NCBI GenBank assembly: GCA_039000515.1
Contig: JBCFYV010000024.1
Location: 13,244,802 to 13,308,801 of the forward strand
DNA: 64,000 nucleotides
Direction: 5' to 3'
Source of the DNA: Timema cristinae
Taxonomy: Eukaryota > Arthropoda > Insecta > Phasmatodea > Timematidae
A program made the position numbers and the translations under genes. Below, piece after piece: positions 34,393 to 46,500 of this stretch (positions within the stretch are counted from its first letter, which is position 1; each line of letters starts with the position of its first letter). The notes under the pieces are model-generated. The model was not told the origin of the DNA. It saw only the letters and a program-made list of their open reading frames with translations, and did not search any database.

Positions 34393-34883
34393 CTATATTT
34401 TTATCCACATACGCTTATATGTTATAAAATCACCAGTCAATGTATATAGTTTGGTTCATGTTTCATAATTTCACCAAACTGCATTGGGAAATTTATAAAA
34501 TCACTCATAGATTTAGATTAATCCTATTATTTGTTAAATAAATCATCACTATCTGTGATTCTATACATTCACTGGTTATTTCACAAAATAACGAATTCAG
34601 CACATTCACAATAACAAATATTATATGTTAGTTCATTTAGTTTTTTACCTATCTACTTTTTCAGTAGATTAATTAATTTTTCTTAAGCTTACTTTACTTT
34701 TGCTTTTTAGATTCTTGGGAGTAAAAAGAGTTGCCCCAAGAAATTTATGTTAGTATTTAATTTCATTATCTGCATCTAATGACTTACTTTGAGTTGACAA
34801 AGTTTGTTAAAATACAAACAAACTTACTCTACAGCATTATAAATTCTAAACTTAATGTCTCCACTACACAAGGGTGCCACCTA

Positions 34884-35710
34884 CAGTGGCGTCACATATC
34901 TAAAATTATTGGGGGTGCTGCTCCAGAAAATGTTTAGCCTCTGTTTTAAAATTGTGTAAAAGGAAAAAAACATGTATAAAAAGAAAATTTATTCAGGAAC
35001 TTGATAAAGTCTTAACAAAAAAAAACTATTTTTTTACCTACTTTAACTTAAATTGTTACAGTTCCAGCTTGATCTATTCATTTAAAAATGAAATCCATTC
35101 TTCTTGTTTTAATTTGCGCAAAAAGTTCAATAACTTCCTCCTTAATCTCTGGATGACAATTGAGGAAGTTTTTCTCCATTAAAAGTACTTCAAGCGCATT
35201 TAGTCTTTCTGTTAAATAAAATAACAGAAAAAAAAGAATCAAATAGAATAGCTGGAAGCAGAATAATAATCTAACTCTACACTCTTCTACGATTTATCAT
35301 ATTCAATAATATGATACAAGGTTTTTAAGCACAACGTACGCTGAGTAAAAAAAAACTTCCTTCCACCATCACTCCAGAGCCGGCACTGCGAGAGCAACAG
35401 TGCTCTTTCTACCTGGCAGTCCCGCCTTCCTCCCCATCCCTCTCCTATGTGCGCATGCTCACAACAGTCAAACACCACGTCGCTGGCATTGTGAAGCGCA
35501 CAGTTCCATACAAAGATTTTTGTATATTTTACATAAACTGGGAGATGGCTACTGAAGTACTGACATTAAGCTTAAGGAATATACATTGTACTACAAAAAG
35601 AAAGAAAGACTTAAAGAAAAAAGGACTCATTATATTAAGTGTTATCGATGATATCAAATGGAAATAGGGTGTACTGCAGTTCCACAGTGCCTATACACGA
35701 GCCACCACTG
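34884..35710. mobile_element. 827-bp hAT MITE, copy 1
   Basis: The ends are CAGTGGCG and complement CAGTGGTGGC; flanks are exact 8-bp duplications GCCACCTA (34876-34883, 35711-35718). The whole element is homologous to 60037-60842, including the run GGGGGTGCTGCTCCAGAAAA near the left end. A 72-codon forward frame (35449-35667) has a counterpart in the other copy, but differences between the copies are mostly amino-acid changing. It contains no recognisable transposase. Confidence 0.92.
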
Positions 35711-35733
35711 GCCACCTATATTATTATAAAATA

Positions 35734-36014
35734 GGTGACCTGGTGGTCAAGGGTTAAGGTGTCAGACTTCTGTGCTGGTCGCCGGGGTTCAATCCTCGGT
35801 CCGGCACAAATTTATCTGATTACCAAACCCTTCCTTCACCTCTGACAAGACATCTTGTGAATGTGAGGAATGCCAGGCCTCCACCGTGGTTCGGATTCCA
35901 CTTTAAACTGTAGGTCCTTCATTTCATCTCACAATCACCCTACCATTACACATTAGCGTAAGTGCGTATAACCCGAACGGGCAGTAAGACGCGGTGCTAA
36001 CAATAATAATAATG
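35734..36014 (+). mobile_element. SINE A7, full length
   Basis: Complete family A: head GGTGACCTGGTGGTCAAGGG, box B GGTTCAATCC, shared tail and AAT tail. It has an exact 10-bp duplication TTATAAAATA (35724-35733, 36015-36024) and lies 15 bp outside the right 8-bp duplication of the hAT MITE. Confidence 0.95.
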
Positions 36015-36197
36015 TTATAAAATAATAATAGTAGTAATAATAATAATAATTATTTACATTTTAATTTATTTTATCATAGTGCTGGCCAACAACCACAAAA
36101 CCTATAAGCGACCAGCACTTAAAAGTATGCAAGTGCCTTACAAAAAAAAGTAATGAGACATACAAATAAATAATGACTACAAGATAAGACAAATAGT

Positions 36198-36491
36198 ATT
36201 ATTATTACTATTAGCACCACGTCTTACTACCCGTTCGGGTTATACGCACTTACGCTAATGTGTAATGGTAGGGTGATTGTGAGATGAAATGGAGGACCTA
36301 CACTTTAACGTTGAATCCGAACCACGGTGAAGGCCTGGCATTCCCCATATTCACAAGTTGTGACTAATACACGTCTTGTCAGAGGTGAAGAAAGGGTTTG
36401 GTAATCAGATAAATCTGTGCCGGGACAGAGGATTGAACCAAGGACCCCTGCTCAGATGTCCGACACTTTTCCCTTAAACCTCCAGGTCACC
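36198..36491 (-). mobile_element. SINE A8, full length
   Basis: Reverse family A of the subtype with the TTGTGACTAATACACG insertion. It has an exact 12-bp duplication AAGACAAATAGT (36186-36197, 36492-36503). Confidence 0.95.
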
Positions 36492-37189
36492 AAGACAAAT
36501 AGTGATGATGAAAATAATAACTACTACATTATTAAAGATAGATAGTGATAATCAAACAACGTGGATACCGATTAAAGAACAAAAATAAAATAGTGGCTTA
36601 ACTAGGTTTCAACAAATCTAGAATTTGCGCTATGGATACAGTGGCTCATTGGACGGGCTCACCTTATAAGAGTTAAAGAGAGAAAATAATGTTGGAGTAA
36701 GAGAGGCCCTAGAAGGGGACATGAATACCTACATGTTACACATATACCTACCTACTTGATCAAGAGAAAATTTACAAGAAATAATCAAAGAGGGCATCGC
36801 AATAAATTCCATGCTAGAAGAGAGTTTGATGCCCTAAAACGTTTCAAATTCTGCCATAAGCATAATAAATCCTATTAATAAAGAATTGAACATAGCAAGC
36901 AGCCACAAATTTACGTTGAACACTTTACAATCTGAGAGCGTCAGTCAAGGTAATGGTAATAATAATAATAATAAAAACTCCATGGTGTTAGCCAGTAAGC
37001 AAGCTATACCGACCAGCCGGCCACATACATTAGCAATGATAGTGCCAACATTTACGGATATAGGGTGTCATAAGGTCAGCATTGTCAGCCCTCCAGCCGT
37101 TACTCTCACTTTTCTAAACAGGAGCTGCTAATTCTGTATTCAAGTCGTGCCTCATGTGTCCACGCGGGGCCAAGTTTTACCCCATTCCA

Positions 37190-37280
37190 AACCCACTGAT
37201 TCACTGATAAATTATGGAAGCGCTGGGGATCTAACCCAAGACCTCTGGATCCATAGCCAAGAACTCTACCCACTAAGCCA
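37190..37280 (-). mobile_element. tRNA-headed repeat, family E
   Basis: In reverse: TTGGCTTAGTGGGTAGAGTT (box A) and TCTTGGGTTAGATCCCC (box B), spaced like a tRNA. It adjoins an (AAT)n run at 37281. The body to the left is not recognised and may extend to about 36950. Confidence 0.5.
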
Positions 37281-37283
37281 AAA

Positions 37284-37315
<32 letters not shown>

Positions 37316-37319
37316 GAGT

Positions 37320-37994
37320 TTTTTTCAAAATGGATGAAGATAGTGTGGAGTGGAGGAAGCTACGCAATGATGAGCTGCACACCCTGTACTCATTATTATC
37401 ATTATATTATTATTATTATTATTATTATTAGCACCGCGTCTTACTACCCATTCGGGTTATACGCACTTACGCTAATGTGTAATGATAGGGTGATTGTGAG
37501 ATGAAATGAAGGACCTACAGTTTAACGTGGAATCCGAACCACGGTGGCGGCCTGGCATTCCCCACATTCACAAGATGTCTTGTCAGAGATGAAGGAAGGG
37601 TTTGGTAATCAGATAAATCTTTGCCGGGACCGAGGATTGAACCCCGTCCGCCAGCACAGAAGTCTGACACTTTACCCCTAGACCACAAGGTCACCGACCC
37701 CTGTACTCATCACCGGACATTGTTAGGGAAATAAAATCTCGCAAGTTATAGTGGGCAGGTCATGCAGCGTGAATGGGAGTATCTAGAACCGCGTTAAAGG
37801 CATTTAATGGCAAACCTAATGGGAAAAGACCTCTGGAAAGACCCATTCGCAGATGGGAGGAAAACATTTGGATAGACATGAGAGGGATAGGGTGTAGTGA
37901 GATAGACTGGATAGAACTATCTCAAGATAGGGGTAGGTGGCGTACTTTTATGAGTGTGGTAATGAACTTTCGAGTTCCTAATGCCACAGACTAA
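37320..37994 (+). pseudogene. LINE ORF2 3' end, split by SINE A9
   Basis: Before the SINE (37320-37393) the frame reads WRKLRNDELHTLYS. After it (37711 on) it reads SPDIVREIKSRKL, then KAFNGKPNGKRPLERPIRRW and DWIELSQDRGRWRTFMSVVM to a stop at 37992-37994. This is the C-terminal tail after the reverse transcriptase of a non-LTR retrotransposon common in arthropods (GKP-GKRPLGRPRRRWED, then DWI-LAQDR-RWR). One in-frame stop lies near 37750. The polymerase domain is absent, as in most 5'-truncated LINE copies. Removing SINE A9 and one duplication restores continuity. Confidence 0.85.
37394..37698 (-). mobile_element. SINE A9, full length
   Basis: Reverse family A. It has an exact 12-bp duplication CCCTGTACTCAT (37382-37393, 37699-37710), which interrupts the LINE fragment. 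Confidence 0.95.
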
Positions 37995-38073
37995 AGTGTG
38001 AGTTTAATAGAGAAGTTAAGGCTTCCAACTTTCTCACACTGGACCAAAATTGACGATTGAACTAGTTTTTTTA

Positions 38074-38320
38074 GCACCGCGTATTACTACCCATTCGGGA
38101 TCTCCACATATTTACTTATTATACTAATGATTTTAGAAACTAGGAAGGTTATATTTAGAGGAAATGTACCTGCATCTGCGTAAAACCAGAGAGGACAACC
38201 ATTTTGGAAAAACCATCCTCAGTACACACAACTGGGATTCAATCCCCTATCTCCTTGTCATAGGCAGTCTAGACTATTGTGATAGTGACGACTTAGACTA
38301 TGTGGCCACTGAAGAAGGTC
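38074..38320 (-). mobile_element. SINE B copy, reverse, worn
   Basis: Shared tail GCACCGCGTATTACTACCC, body, box B complement TGGGATTCAATCCC, head ending TATGTGGCCACTGAAG. The 92-codon forward frame here (38164-38442) is a by-product. Confidence 0.8.
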
Positions 38321-38442
38321 ACATTAGAAGTTATGATTTACAAAATGGTTATGTGTATTTATTAACAATAACGGAAATAACGGGGGTTGATAACATTATA
38401 ACGTGTGCAAATATGTCAGAAACTATTTCAACAATCATATAA

Positions 38443-41003
38443 AGACCTTTCAACAATACATTAGCAGATTGTAGCTGTGTCAATTAATAATATACCACGC
38501 ATTAGCAGTAATACTAGTGTAATAAGGTTGTATGCGTTGAGGCAAAGTCTGCATTATTATTTAATTGTTTAAGAGCTTCGATTAATTGAATGGCTGTAAA
38601 TAATCAAATGCTTTGATCAAAGTTATAAAGATATACTGTAGTGTAATTAATAGATCGTATTATACAGTATGTTCCAAGGTTAAACGATTAAACTTTGAGA
38701 AGTGATAGTGAATTAAAAAAATAACTCAAAATGTATTTTAGATATTTGCTGGTTTTCGATTTATCTTAACGCAAACAGAAAAAAAAATCTAAAAAAAACA
38801 ATAGGTTGGTATTGTATTAAATATTTTATTTATTTTGTTCATACTCCAAATTTAAAATCTAAAATCTATTATGTATATGTTTTTTGTAGGTATTATATTT
38901 TTCTTTAATATTATTGTCTAAATATGTGTAAATGTTTAGTTTTTATCATTTACTTGATTATATAATACAAATTTAAAATTATTAAACTAGTATTTAAAAA
39001 ATTATTTATTATTATACGTTGCCTAAATTGAACAAAACTTTAATTTAATTAATTTAGAGCTTTTATGTTATGCCTTCTTTGTTAATGATGACTATTATTT
39101 TGATAAATGTATATCGCTGCACTTACGTTCCTTTTAAAGGCAAATTACTAATTTTCAAAACTCTTTATACCCATTACACAGCGATAAATATTATATTGGC
39201 TGAAGACGTATTAAAAAACTAGTCTTGAAGGGTGTTATCTATTAAAAATGATCTCGGTATATTTAATAAGATAATCTATTTATTATAACTTGAGTGAACG
39301 AATCTATTCATATGGTATTAATTAAATAACCAAATTGAATAATATAACGTGAATTTACATTTCAATGAAACATAAAAGATTAAGTTGTCTTTTTTTTTTA
39401 AGACTACAACTTTAACAAAACAATAATAAAGCTTTAACTAAAGCAGTTAAACAACTTGTTAAAGGATTTTTGTGTTTATTGTTGTTAACAAAACTTTCCA
39501 TTTACACTCTTCTTCTTTTAAGGAGGCTATGAACTTTGAGAGGTTTTGGAGACAAGCTAAAGGATGTTTCATCCTTTATTTATTCTCTAATTTTAATTTA
39601 CAACACAAAGAAGAAACGTCTTTATTCTTAACAACCTCAATTTGCATAAGCCATTCCTCCAAGAGAACTAGTTCGTCTCATTGTTGCTAATCTCATTTTA
39701 GAAAGAAGGATGAAGTGGATTTCTTTTTTCTTTGAAGTTTTTGAACACGCCTAAGGCAGAGTACATTATTATATCTTTCACTCACTCCAACCCTCCGCAA
39801 CCTTCCGCATTTCTTTTACCCCTCTTTGAAAAAAGATACCATTGGACATGACATATATAAGGCACAAAAATACAAACACTTGTGATATTGACTAGAAATA
39901 ATAAAGCGTATTATATACTCTTTGGTGAAAAGAGATGCTACTTTTTACTACCTCTCAACCCCTCGAAGAGATGAGTATTGTGAGCTTCAAAAAATCGAAC
40001 TCGAGATTTTGATAAATGTTGACGTTTTATGACATCCTGAAACTTAAAAGGTTGCTTAGTGACCAAGCCAAAGAGTCTAAGTTGTAAACTATTAACATTG
40101 ATAAAAAAAATACGTTTATAAAAAATTACTTCAAGATATGAAAAATAATTTCTTAACACTGTATGACTATTTTTATATTATTTATGAATTTATGGTTGTT
40201 GTTTCAACGTTTTATCTTTAAGACTCACTGAATAAAAAGTTAATTCGTTATCCTAGGACATCCATCTTGACCTGCCATGACGTCACAGGTAAGCAACGTT
40301 ATTTAGGTAAAGATGTGGGGAACGCGATAAAAGTCAAATGTGTTTGCAATTTGTTATAATGGCTCTACTCCTCTCGAAGCAGTCTATCCACAGACACACG
40401 TGTGGTCAGATCACATGTATCTAATGTCAGCACTGAAATGTTTTAAAAAGCTTTATGAGGTTACAAAAAATAGTTTACAATTTTGAGCTTGGGCTATACA
40501 TCAACATAAAAAATCCTTTATTAACAAAGTCAGGAGACCTTATTAACTAAATCGCATTCAAATATATATATATAAATTAGGGGAAGTCTTTAAAGTCTCA
40601 ATATCAAATTACCTGCATCGGTGGTCGCATGGTCAGAGGCAGGAAAATCAAAAGTGCAATCCGATATATGATCAAATGATGTTCGCGGATGTTTTAATCA
40701 TCCAACACACAATGTTGCCAGAATAATATTTTTAAAACGTTGTAGAAACATTCCAATTGGGTTGATGACACCATTAAACTTGTCATTATTTGGGTAAATC
40801 TTAGCAAGTCAGGTTGGTGTAACAAATTTTAAACTTTTCTCGACAAACTTTGATCCTCAAAAGATGAGGAATTCTCTCATCAAATACGTGCAATATTTTA
40901 CAGCACATAAGTGAGTGAACAGTTACTTTCTTTTATTAAAAGTAAGAAAGACACAAAATATAACTTTTAATTACACGCATTTATCATAAAAGTCACCTCA
41001 ATC
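38443..41003. other. unassigned AT-rich DNA
   Basis: About 2.5 kb, very AT-rich to about 39480. Short frames at 39472-39690 and 39938-40159 (reverse) have no known motif. GGTGGTCGCATGGTCAGAGG near 40622 resembles a family B head with nothing recognisable behind it. Confidence 0.45.
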
Positions 41004-41015
41004 TAAGATTTAAAT

Positions 41016-41165
41016 TCTGAAAATTTAAAAATGGCACCTGGACACGGGAATCAAACCCGGGATTCCCGTGTCCAGGTGACATATTTCAATTTTCAGAATA
41101 TAATATCTAGATGGAGTAATCCTCACTAAAAAGCATAAATAATATCTTTGGCTGTTTGATTCTTA
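41016..41165 (+). mobile_element. foldback tRNA-like element C4, minimal form
   Basis: Arms CACCTGGACACGGGAATC (41035-41052) and GATTCCCGTGTCCAGGTG (41061-41078) pair perfectly around 8 bases. Outside them, CTGAAAATTTAAAAATGG and the forward tail TTTCAATTTTCAGAATATAA also pair loosely. The whole 150 bp is flanked by an exact 12-bp duplication TAAGATTTAAAT (41004-41015, 41166-41177), as after LINE-mediated insertion. Confidence 0.85.
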
Positions 41166-41395
41166 TAAGATTTAAATCTTAACCCTTGCTGAAAAAAAAA
41201 GTTTAAATTCTAGATAAATATAGAGAAGGTCCTAAACATTTATATAATTTTAATACGTTTTATTAATGATAAGAATTTTAAAATTAATATTTTTAACTCC
41301 ATATGGTGACGGTATTGAATTTTTTTAAATGAAACCCCCTCTGTATTTTTAATATTTCAATGTGGCCCCCAATACGAAACCAGATTGATACGCCT

Positions 41396-41583
41396 GGTTT
41401 AAAGCATCACTCTCGCGTGAGACTAGATTTCCGGTGACGGGGAGATCTTTGTTCGAATCCCAGTCGGGTTTACTTGGTATACTTCCTCTGACATTCTACC
41501 TTACTCATTCCTATCCTACTAGCGTAAATAATGTATACATACAACCCAAACAGTTACTAAGATATGGTGTAGATAATAATATT
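41396..41583 (+). mobile_element. SINE B copy, internally deleted
   Basis: Head region CATCACTCTCGCGTGAGACT, box B GTTCGAATCCCAG, a shortened body and worn shared tail (CAACCCAAACAGTTACTAAG), ending GATAATAAT. Repeat F is inserted at its tail. Confidence 0.75.
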
Positions 41584-41824
41584 TATTTTTGCATTTATTT
41601 GAGTTATTTAACGTGCACTCTCTGAACCGACTGATTATATCAGCACAAGACTTACAAACCAACTTAAGCCTAGAATAGACACAACATCCAGCCTCCAGCC
41701 GTTTATTCATCACTGTGAAAGAGGAAACCCACATTTTATCGATGACCAATTTTTCGGTCATGCTAGGAATCGAACCCGGGACCCTCAGCTCAGTAGATAG
41801 ATATGTTACCGATTGAGCTAAGGC
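41584..41824 (-). mobile_element. tRNA-headed SINE, family F
   Basis: In reverse: TAGCTCAATCGGTAACA (box A) and CCCGGGTTCGATTCCTAG (box B), a body of about 170 bp and an A-rich AAATAAAT tail at the left. It has a 9-bp duplication AATAATATT (41575-41583, 41825-41833). An 80-codon reverse frame (41519-41761) is incidental. Confidence 0.75.
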
Positions 41825-41833
41825 AATAATATT

Positions 41834-42369
41834 AATAAATGATAAATTACCCCATAACTATGATTTTTTGTTTGTTTTTTTAGCATGCTTTGCATAGTGA
41901 GTAAAATTTAATTCGGTGTCTAATGAATAAGTATCGTTAGTATAGTATTTAACTAAACACATTGAGGATAAAATACATATTTAATGATAGGAATGGTGAC
42001 AAAACCCATTAGTTTGTAAATATAATCAAACTATCAAATTTGTATAAAAGTTTAAAAAACATATATTATTGATTTTAACAAACATGAATAATTAATTATT
42101 ATTAATGAAACATTAAAGAACACACATGGCCTTAATTTAGTTTTTAAGATCACACAATTGTGTAAAATAACAATACAATTTATTTATTTTATCATGGCAT
42201 AGTTATTATTGCCATTTAGTTATTTTAATAAGCCTTTGAGCCCCCAAAATAGCAAAATCGTATAATCTATGCGCAAACATAATGTGTTTTAATGTTTAGT
42301 CACTGATTGGAAAATAATTTCCGTGTTCAATAAAGTATGGATTGAATTAATACATTTAACGCGCACACT
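41834..42369. other. unassigned AT-rich DNA
   Basis: No gene or repeat recognised. Confidence 0.4.
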
Positions 42370-42595
42370 GGTAGTCGGACGGACTAATGCATCACTCGTG
42401 CGATCAAATGGCCAGCCGATGATGGTGAGATCAGAGTTTTAAGCCCCATAGAATGTTCCAAAATATGTTTTCCTAAACATGTTTAACCACACAAATGAAG
42501 TAAGGTTTCTCTAATTTAACTTTTCTAATTCCTCAAGACATTAGAGTAATTAGTATCCATGCGTGCAACCCGAACTAGTAGTTTAATGTAGTTAC
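42370..42595 (+). mobile_element. SINE B copy, old
   Basis: Worn head GGTAGTCGGACGGACTAATG, GGCCAGCCGATGATGGTGAG, body and tail GTGCAACCCGAACTAGTAGT. Confidence 0.65.
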
Positions 42596-43002
42596 CATTC
42601 CCCCTTTATAATTGATATAAATAAACAAGTTTATTTTATGTTTAATAAAACAATATGTGTGTAGGGGCCTCATTTTGTGAACCATGCGTTGGTTCATGAA
42701 TTAGTAATGATAAACATAAATGTTATAGTGAATATTTTCGAACATACTCCTTTTTTATTACATTTGTAATCCTCTCTCTCACACAGCAACAAAATTATGC
42801 TTATTTACAACTATATCAGCCATGAATACTGTTAGCCCTGCAACAACTTTGAATGATCGTCTTAGCAACTAGCTGGACGGACCAAAGAAGCTTGAAAATA
42901 TAATGAAATCAGAGAAGTAAAAAAATGCATATAATGGTAGGGGGCTCATTTAAAGCTATAAATTACTTTTTAATATATATAAACTGATTTTTTTACTCCT
43001 AC

Positions 43003-43007
<5 letters not shown>

Positions 43008-43034
<27 letters not shown>

Positions 43035-43161
43035 GCACCACGTCTTACAACCCATTCGGGTTGTACGCACTTACGCTAATGTGTAATGGTAGGGTGATTG
43101 TGAGATGAAATGGAAGGACCTACAGTTTAACGTGGAATCCGAACCACGGTGGGGCCTGGCA
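43008..43161 (-). mobile_element. SINE A10, 5' truncated
   Basis: Reverse family A: (ATT)n, shared tail and about half the body. It has an exact 11-bp duplication TCCTACTATTA (42997-43007, 43162-43172). Confidence 0.95.
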
Positions 43162-43192
43162 TCCTACTATTAAAATTAGATAATTTTAACTC

Positions 43193-43420
43193 TTGATATT
43201 TTTATTCAAATTTCATTGCGAACCTTTTGGTCGTTGTTACGGTGCTTTTTGTTTTATCTATGGAGTTAAAGAAAATAACTTTTTAAATTTTTCTATGAGG
43301 AAGGATTTTGAACAATTTTTAAAAGAGTTCAGGGGCTCTCTTTTCAGCTTCCTTAAAGTATGGGACAAAATATGTGTTGTGCTTGGCAAAATTATTTATA
43401 AAGCGACAAAAATAATTTGA
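43193..43420 (+). other. 75-codon frame, unrecognised
   Basis: MIFLFKFHCEPFGRCYGAFC and then a lysine- and phenylalanine-rich tail. No known motif, start context or splice sites. Probably chance. Confidence 0.12.
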
Positions 43421-43524
43421 AAGTGAAGTTAAAGAATGTACACAAGAATATGGGAGTAGGCCAATAGAGATCAACTAGAGACTAATTATTCCAAGAAATT
43501 GTGTAGTATTGAAATTTATATGGT

Positions 43525-43613
43525 TTTGGTAGGAAACCATTTAGGTGAAATAACCCTCAGTTTCCCCACTAGGGATTTGAACTCTAACCTCCCCGTCACT
43601 GTTATACCAGAAT
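43525..43613 (-). mobile_element. SINE B fragment
   Basis: AGGAAACCATTTAGGTGAAA and GGGATTTGAACTCTAACCTC match the middle and box B region of reverse family B copies. Both ends are lost. Confidence 0.6.
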
Positions 43614-44080
43614 AAAACTTATTGACATCCAGTCCACGTACTCACCAGCACTTGTTTAGTCATCGTTAAAGTGGAGGAAATAAGCTAATGGGGGATAATT
43701 CTTGAACACATTAATTTACAAAATTGATGTTTGTTTGTAATACAAACACAAATCCATCCCCAATAAATTCACTTTAATTGTAGTTTAGTATTAACATTAT
43801 GATAATAGTTCTTGAAAACAATTGATTGGGGGTTTTCCATGCACAACGCATAATATAAGCAGTAAATTAGTACCCTTTATTTACAAGTACGCCCTACAGG
43901 ATTTCTAAAAATTCACATAATATTATGTTTGGGATGTTGAGATTTAAACCTATAACAGTCGGGAACAGAGTTGAATTTTAAATCTAGCTGTAAATTAATT
44001 TAAGGGTTGTAATACTTAATATTATATGTGTGTGTGTCTTTTTAATAGTAGGGTGCAAAGTAACTTTTGAATACAATATT
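43614..44080. other. unassigned AT-rich DNA
   Basis: No gene or repeat recognised. Confidence 0.4.
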
Positions 44081-44094
44081 AACTTAACAGAAAC

Positions 44095-44291
44095 ATCTTG
44101 TGAATTTGGGGAATGCCAGGCCTCCACCGTGGTTCGGATTCCACGTTAAACTGTAGGTCCTTCATTTCATCTCACGATCACCCTACCATTACACATTAGC
44201 GTAAGTGCGTATAACCCGAACGTGTAGTAAGACGCGGTGCTTTAAAAAAATAATAATAATAATAATAATAATAATATAATAATAATAATAT
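44095..44291 (+). mobile_element. SINE A11, 5' truncated
   Basis: Family A from ATCTTGTGAATTTGGGG through the shared tail (CGAACGTGTAGTAAGACGCG) and a long (AAT)n. Flanks AACTTAACAGAAAC / AACTTACAGAAAC form a 13-14 bp duplication with one indel. Confidence 0.92.
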
Positions 44292-44304
44292 AACTTACAG
44301 AAAC

Positions 44305-46216
44305 TTACTTATTTAATTTTATATAATATCACATTATACAAATGCGTGTGGGCCGATCATCCCTTCCTCTGTGCAAGGACAAAAAATGGATCTTCAAGAT
44401 GCTGGGATCACGATCAACTTAGCCTAATATTCAACTAAAGTAAAGGTTCTCCTCGTGTTTTTAAGGGGTGTCATCACGATACAGTTAACGTAACGTCCAT
44501 TAACATATCGGTCACTTGAGGGCCATTTTATGAGTGCGTTTAGTATCGTGTGACATCCGATGGTAAAATGTCGTTTGTTCTGTAAATCACCGGAAGCAAA
44601 TGGGTCTTTTATTTTCTGCCGTCCATATACACTCTGATATAAACTTATTTAGGATCCGCGTGGTGGTTAGGCTGGGGAGCATAGTTGCCACATAACGGAG
44701 TTCGCACGTTACTACTATGCAAGCATACTCAGTGATTTATATGATATCGGCAGTTTCACTTATAAATCATTCGGTAGCTAAACAAATTGTTAAAATCAAT
44801 TTCAAATTTCACATTAATACCGTAATAGAGCTCTAAAAATACTTTCAACAGGTAAACTTTTCCATACTTTCATCCATTTTCAATAATTATAATTTTATAA
44901 TTACAAATTTAACACTGAGAACACATATTGATTGTTTCAATTCAAAGATATTTAAAACGTGTAATAATACGTTCCATTACAAAACAAGCATTAGTTACTA
45001 TCTAGTTATGTTGGTTAACCTGTTTAAAATTAGTGTTGATCAACATTTTAATAGATATTTTACCAAACTTACCACATTTAAAAAAATGCCAAACTTACCA
45101 CATTCAAATAAAAAAATGCATTTACTACTTCATATTGTCTACTAAAAACATTAATTAGCCATCATATTTTTCATTTTAAAGTACATTAACTTTTATAAGC
45201 ATTAAAAATTGAATAGAAATAAATGAAGTAATAAGATGATTTCAAGTAAAAATTGCGCATACAGGAATGGAATTGGAAAAGAAAGGATCATGAGTGATTA
45301 CTACATCAAAGACCAATCAGCAAAATATGAAACATTTCAAATTTCTAATTGCTTATGATTCTTAAGTTTTTATACCGTGGGGTAGTTAAGCTACTTGGGC
45401 TTATTTTGCTGAAATATTAGTTAAAACATTAACAAAATTAACTTTTTTGTTTGTTATTGTTGTTGTTATTTTAATGTATTTCAATACATGGTGTTGGAAC
45501 CATTTTGATTATTTTAACACTATATTTTTATTTGAGTGGTATTCTTATTTTTAAATATTTTTAAAATGTTTTTTTATTTAAAACTTTTTTCAAAAGTATT
45601 TATTATTAATAAAAATCATTGTAAATTTTATTTAAAGAACACGTGTTATTTTCATATATTTTTAAATCTTACATATTTATAAAGTTATGGTATTTATTTA
45701 ATGTTTGTTTTTGATGTTGACATATAAATATACTATTTTACTTATTAAATAAATCACATTTAAACATTTTAAATGTATAAATATACTCGAACTCAACTCG
45801 AACTTTGGAGCTTTTTAAAATACTCGACTTGAGTTCAACTCGAATGAAAAAACCCATACTCGCAAACCTCTTTATTTGCCGTCCCCTGATTTTTTGTAGA
45901 TGTTACTAAATGCCATATCTACAAATCTTGCAGAGTTGATGGAATAAACAGCCCATCTTCTTTTCCATCTTTTAAATGCAATGTGCTGTTAAGCAAAATA
46001 AATTATGCATGTATCAATTTTCCACTCTCAGCACTGATACAATACATATGTTCCACACTACTAATCTTTATTGGCGGACGGCATATCTCGCGTGCATAAA
46101 ATAAACCTATATAAAGGCGCAGCAATCTACCGTCGTGTTGTCGCGCGACACTACTTGTGTTATAAAGTTGCTTTAACTTAATCATGTTGCGGGCAACGTC
46201 AACATGGGTATTTATT
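44305..46216. other. unassigned AT-rich DNA
   Basis: About 1.9 kb. It includes a two-unit tandem CCAAACTTACCACATT at 45064 and 45091, and CTCGAACTCAACTCGAAC-type repeats at 45785-45855. No gene recognised. Confidence 0.4.
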
Positions 46217-46500
46217 TACCTGCCTCGGTGGCGTAGTTGGCTAACGCGCTTGTCGTGTTTAGCTCAACTGCTGAGGACGGGGAGATCGATGTTCGAATCT
46301 TGGTCGGGTGAACTGGGGGTGGTTTTTCCTAAATAGTTTTCCACTCTCCCTCCACGCAAATGTGGGTTCACTTCCTCTAATTCAACCTTCCCAATTCCTA
46401 ATCCATTAGTGTAATTAGTACTTAAGCGTATAACCCGAACGGGTAGTAAGACGCGGTGCTAATTTATTATATATTATTATTATTATTAATATTATTTATT
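46217..46500 (+). mobile_element. SINE B copy, full length, best preserved
   Basis: It reads TGCCTCGGTGGCGTAGTTGG (box A TGGCGTAGTTGG), CTAACGCGC, box B TGTTCGAATCTTGG, CTCCCTCCACGCAAATGTGG, shared tail CGTATAACCCGAACGGGTAG, then an ATT-rich tail. It makes a good reference for the family. Confidence 0.95.

Noticed and set aside
38164..38442. 92-codon forward frame
   Set aside because: Mostly the antisense of a SINE B copy.
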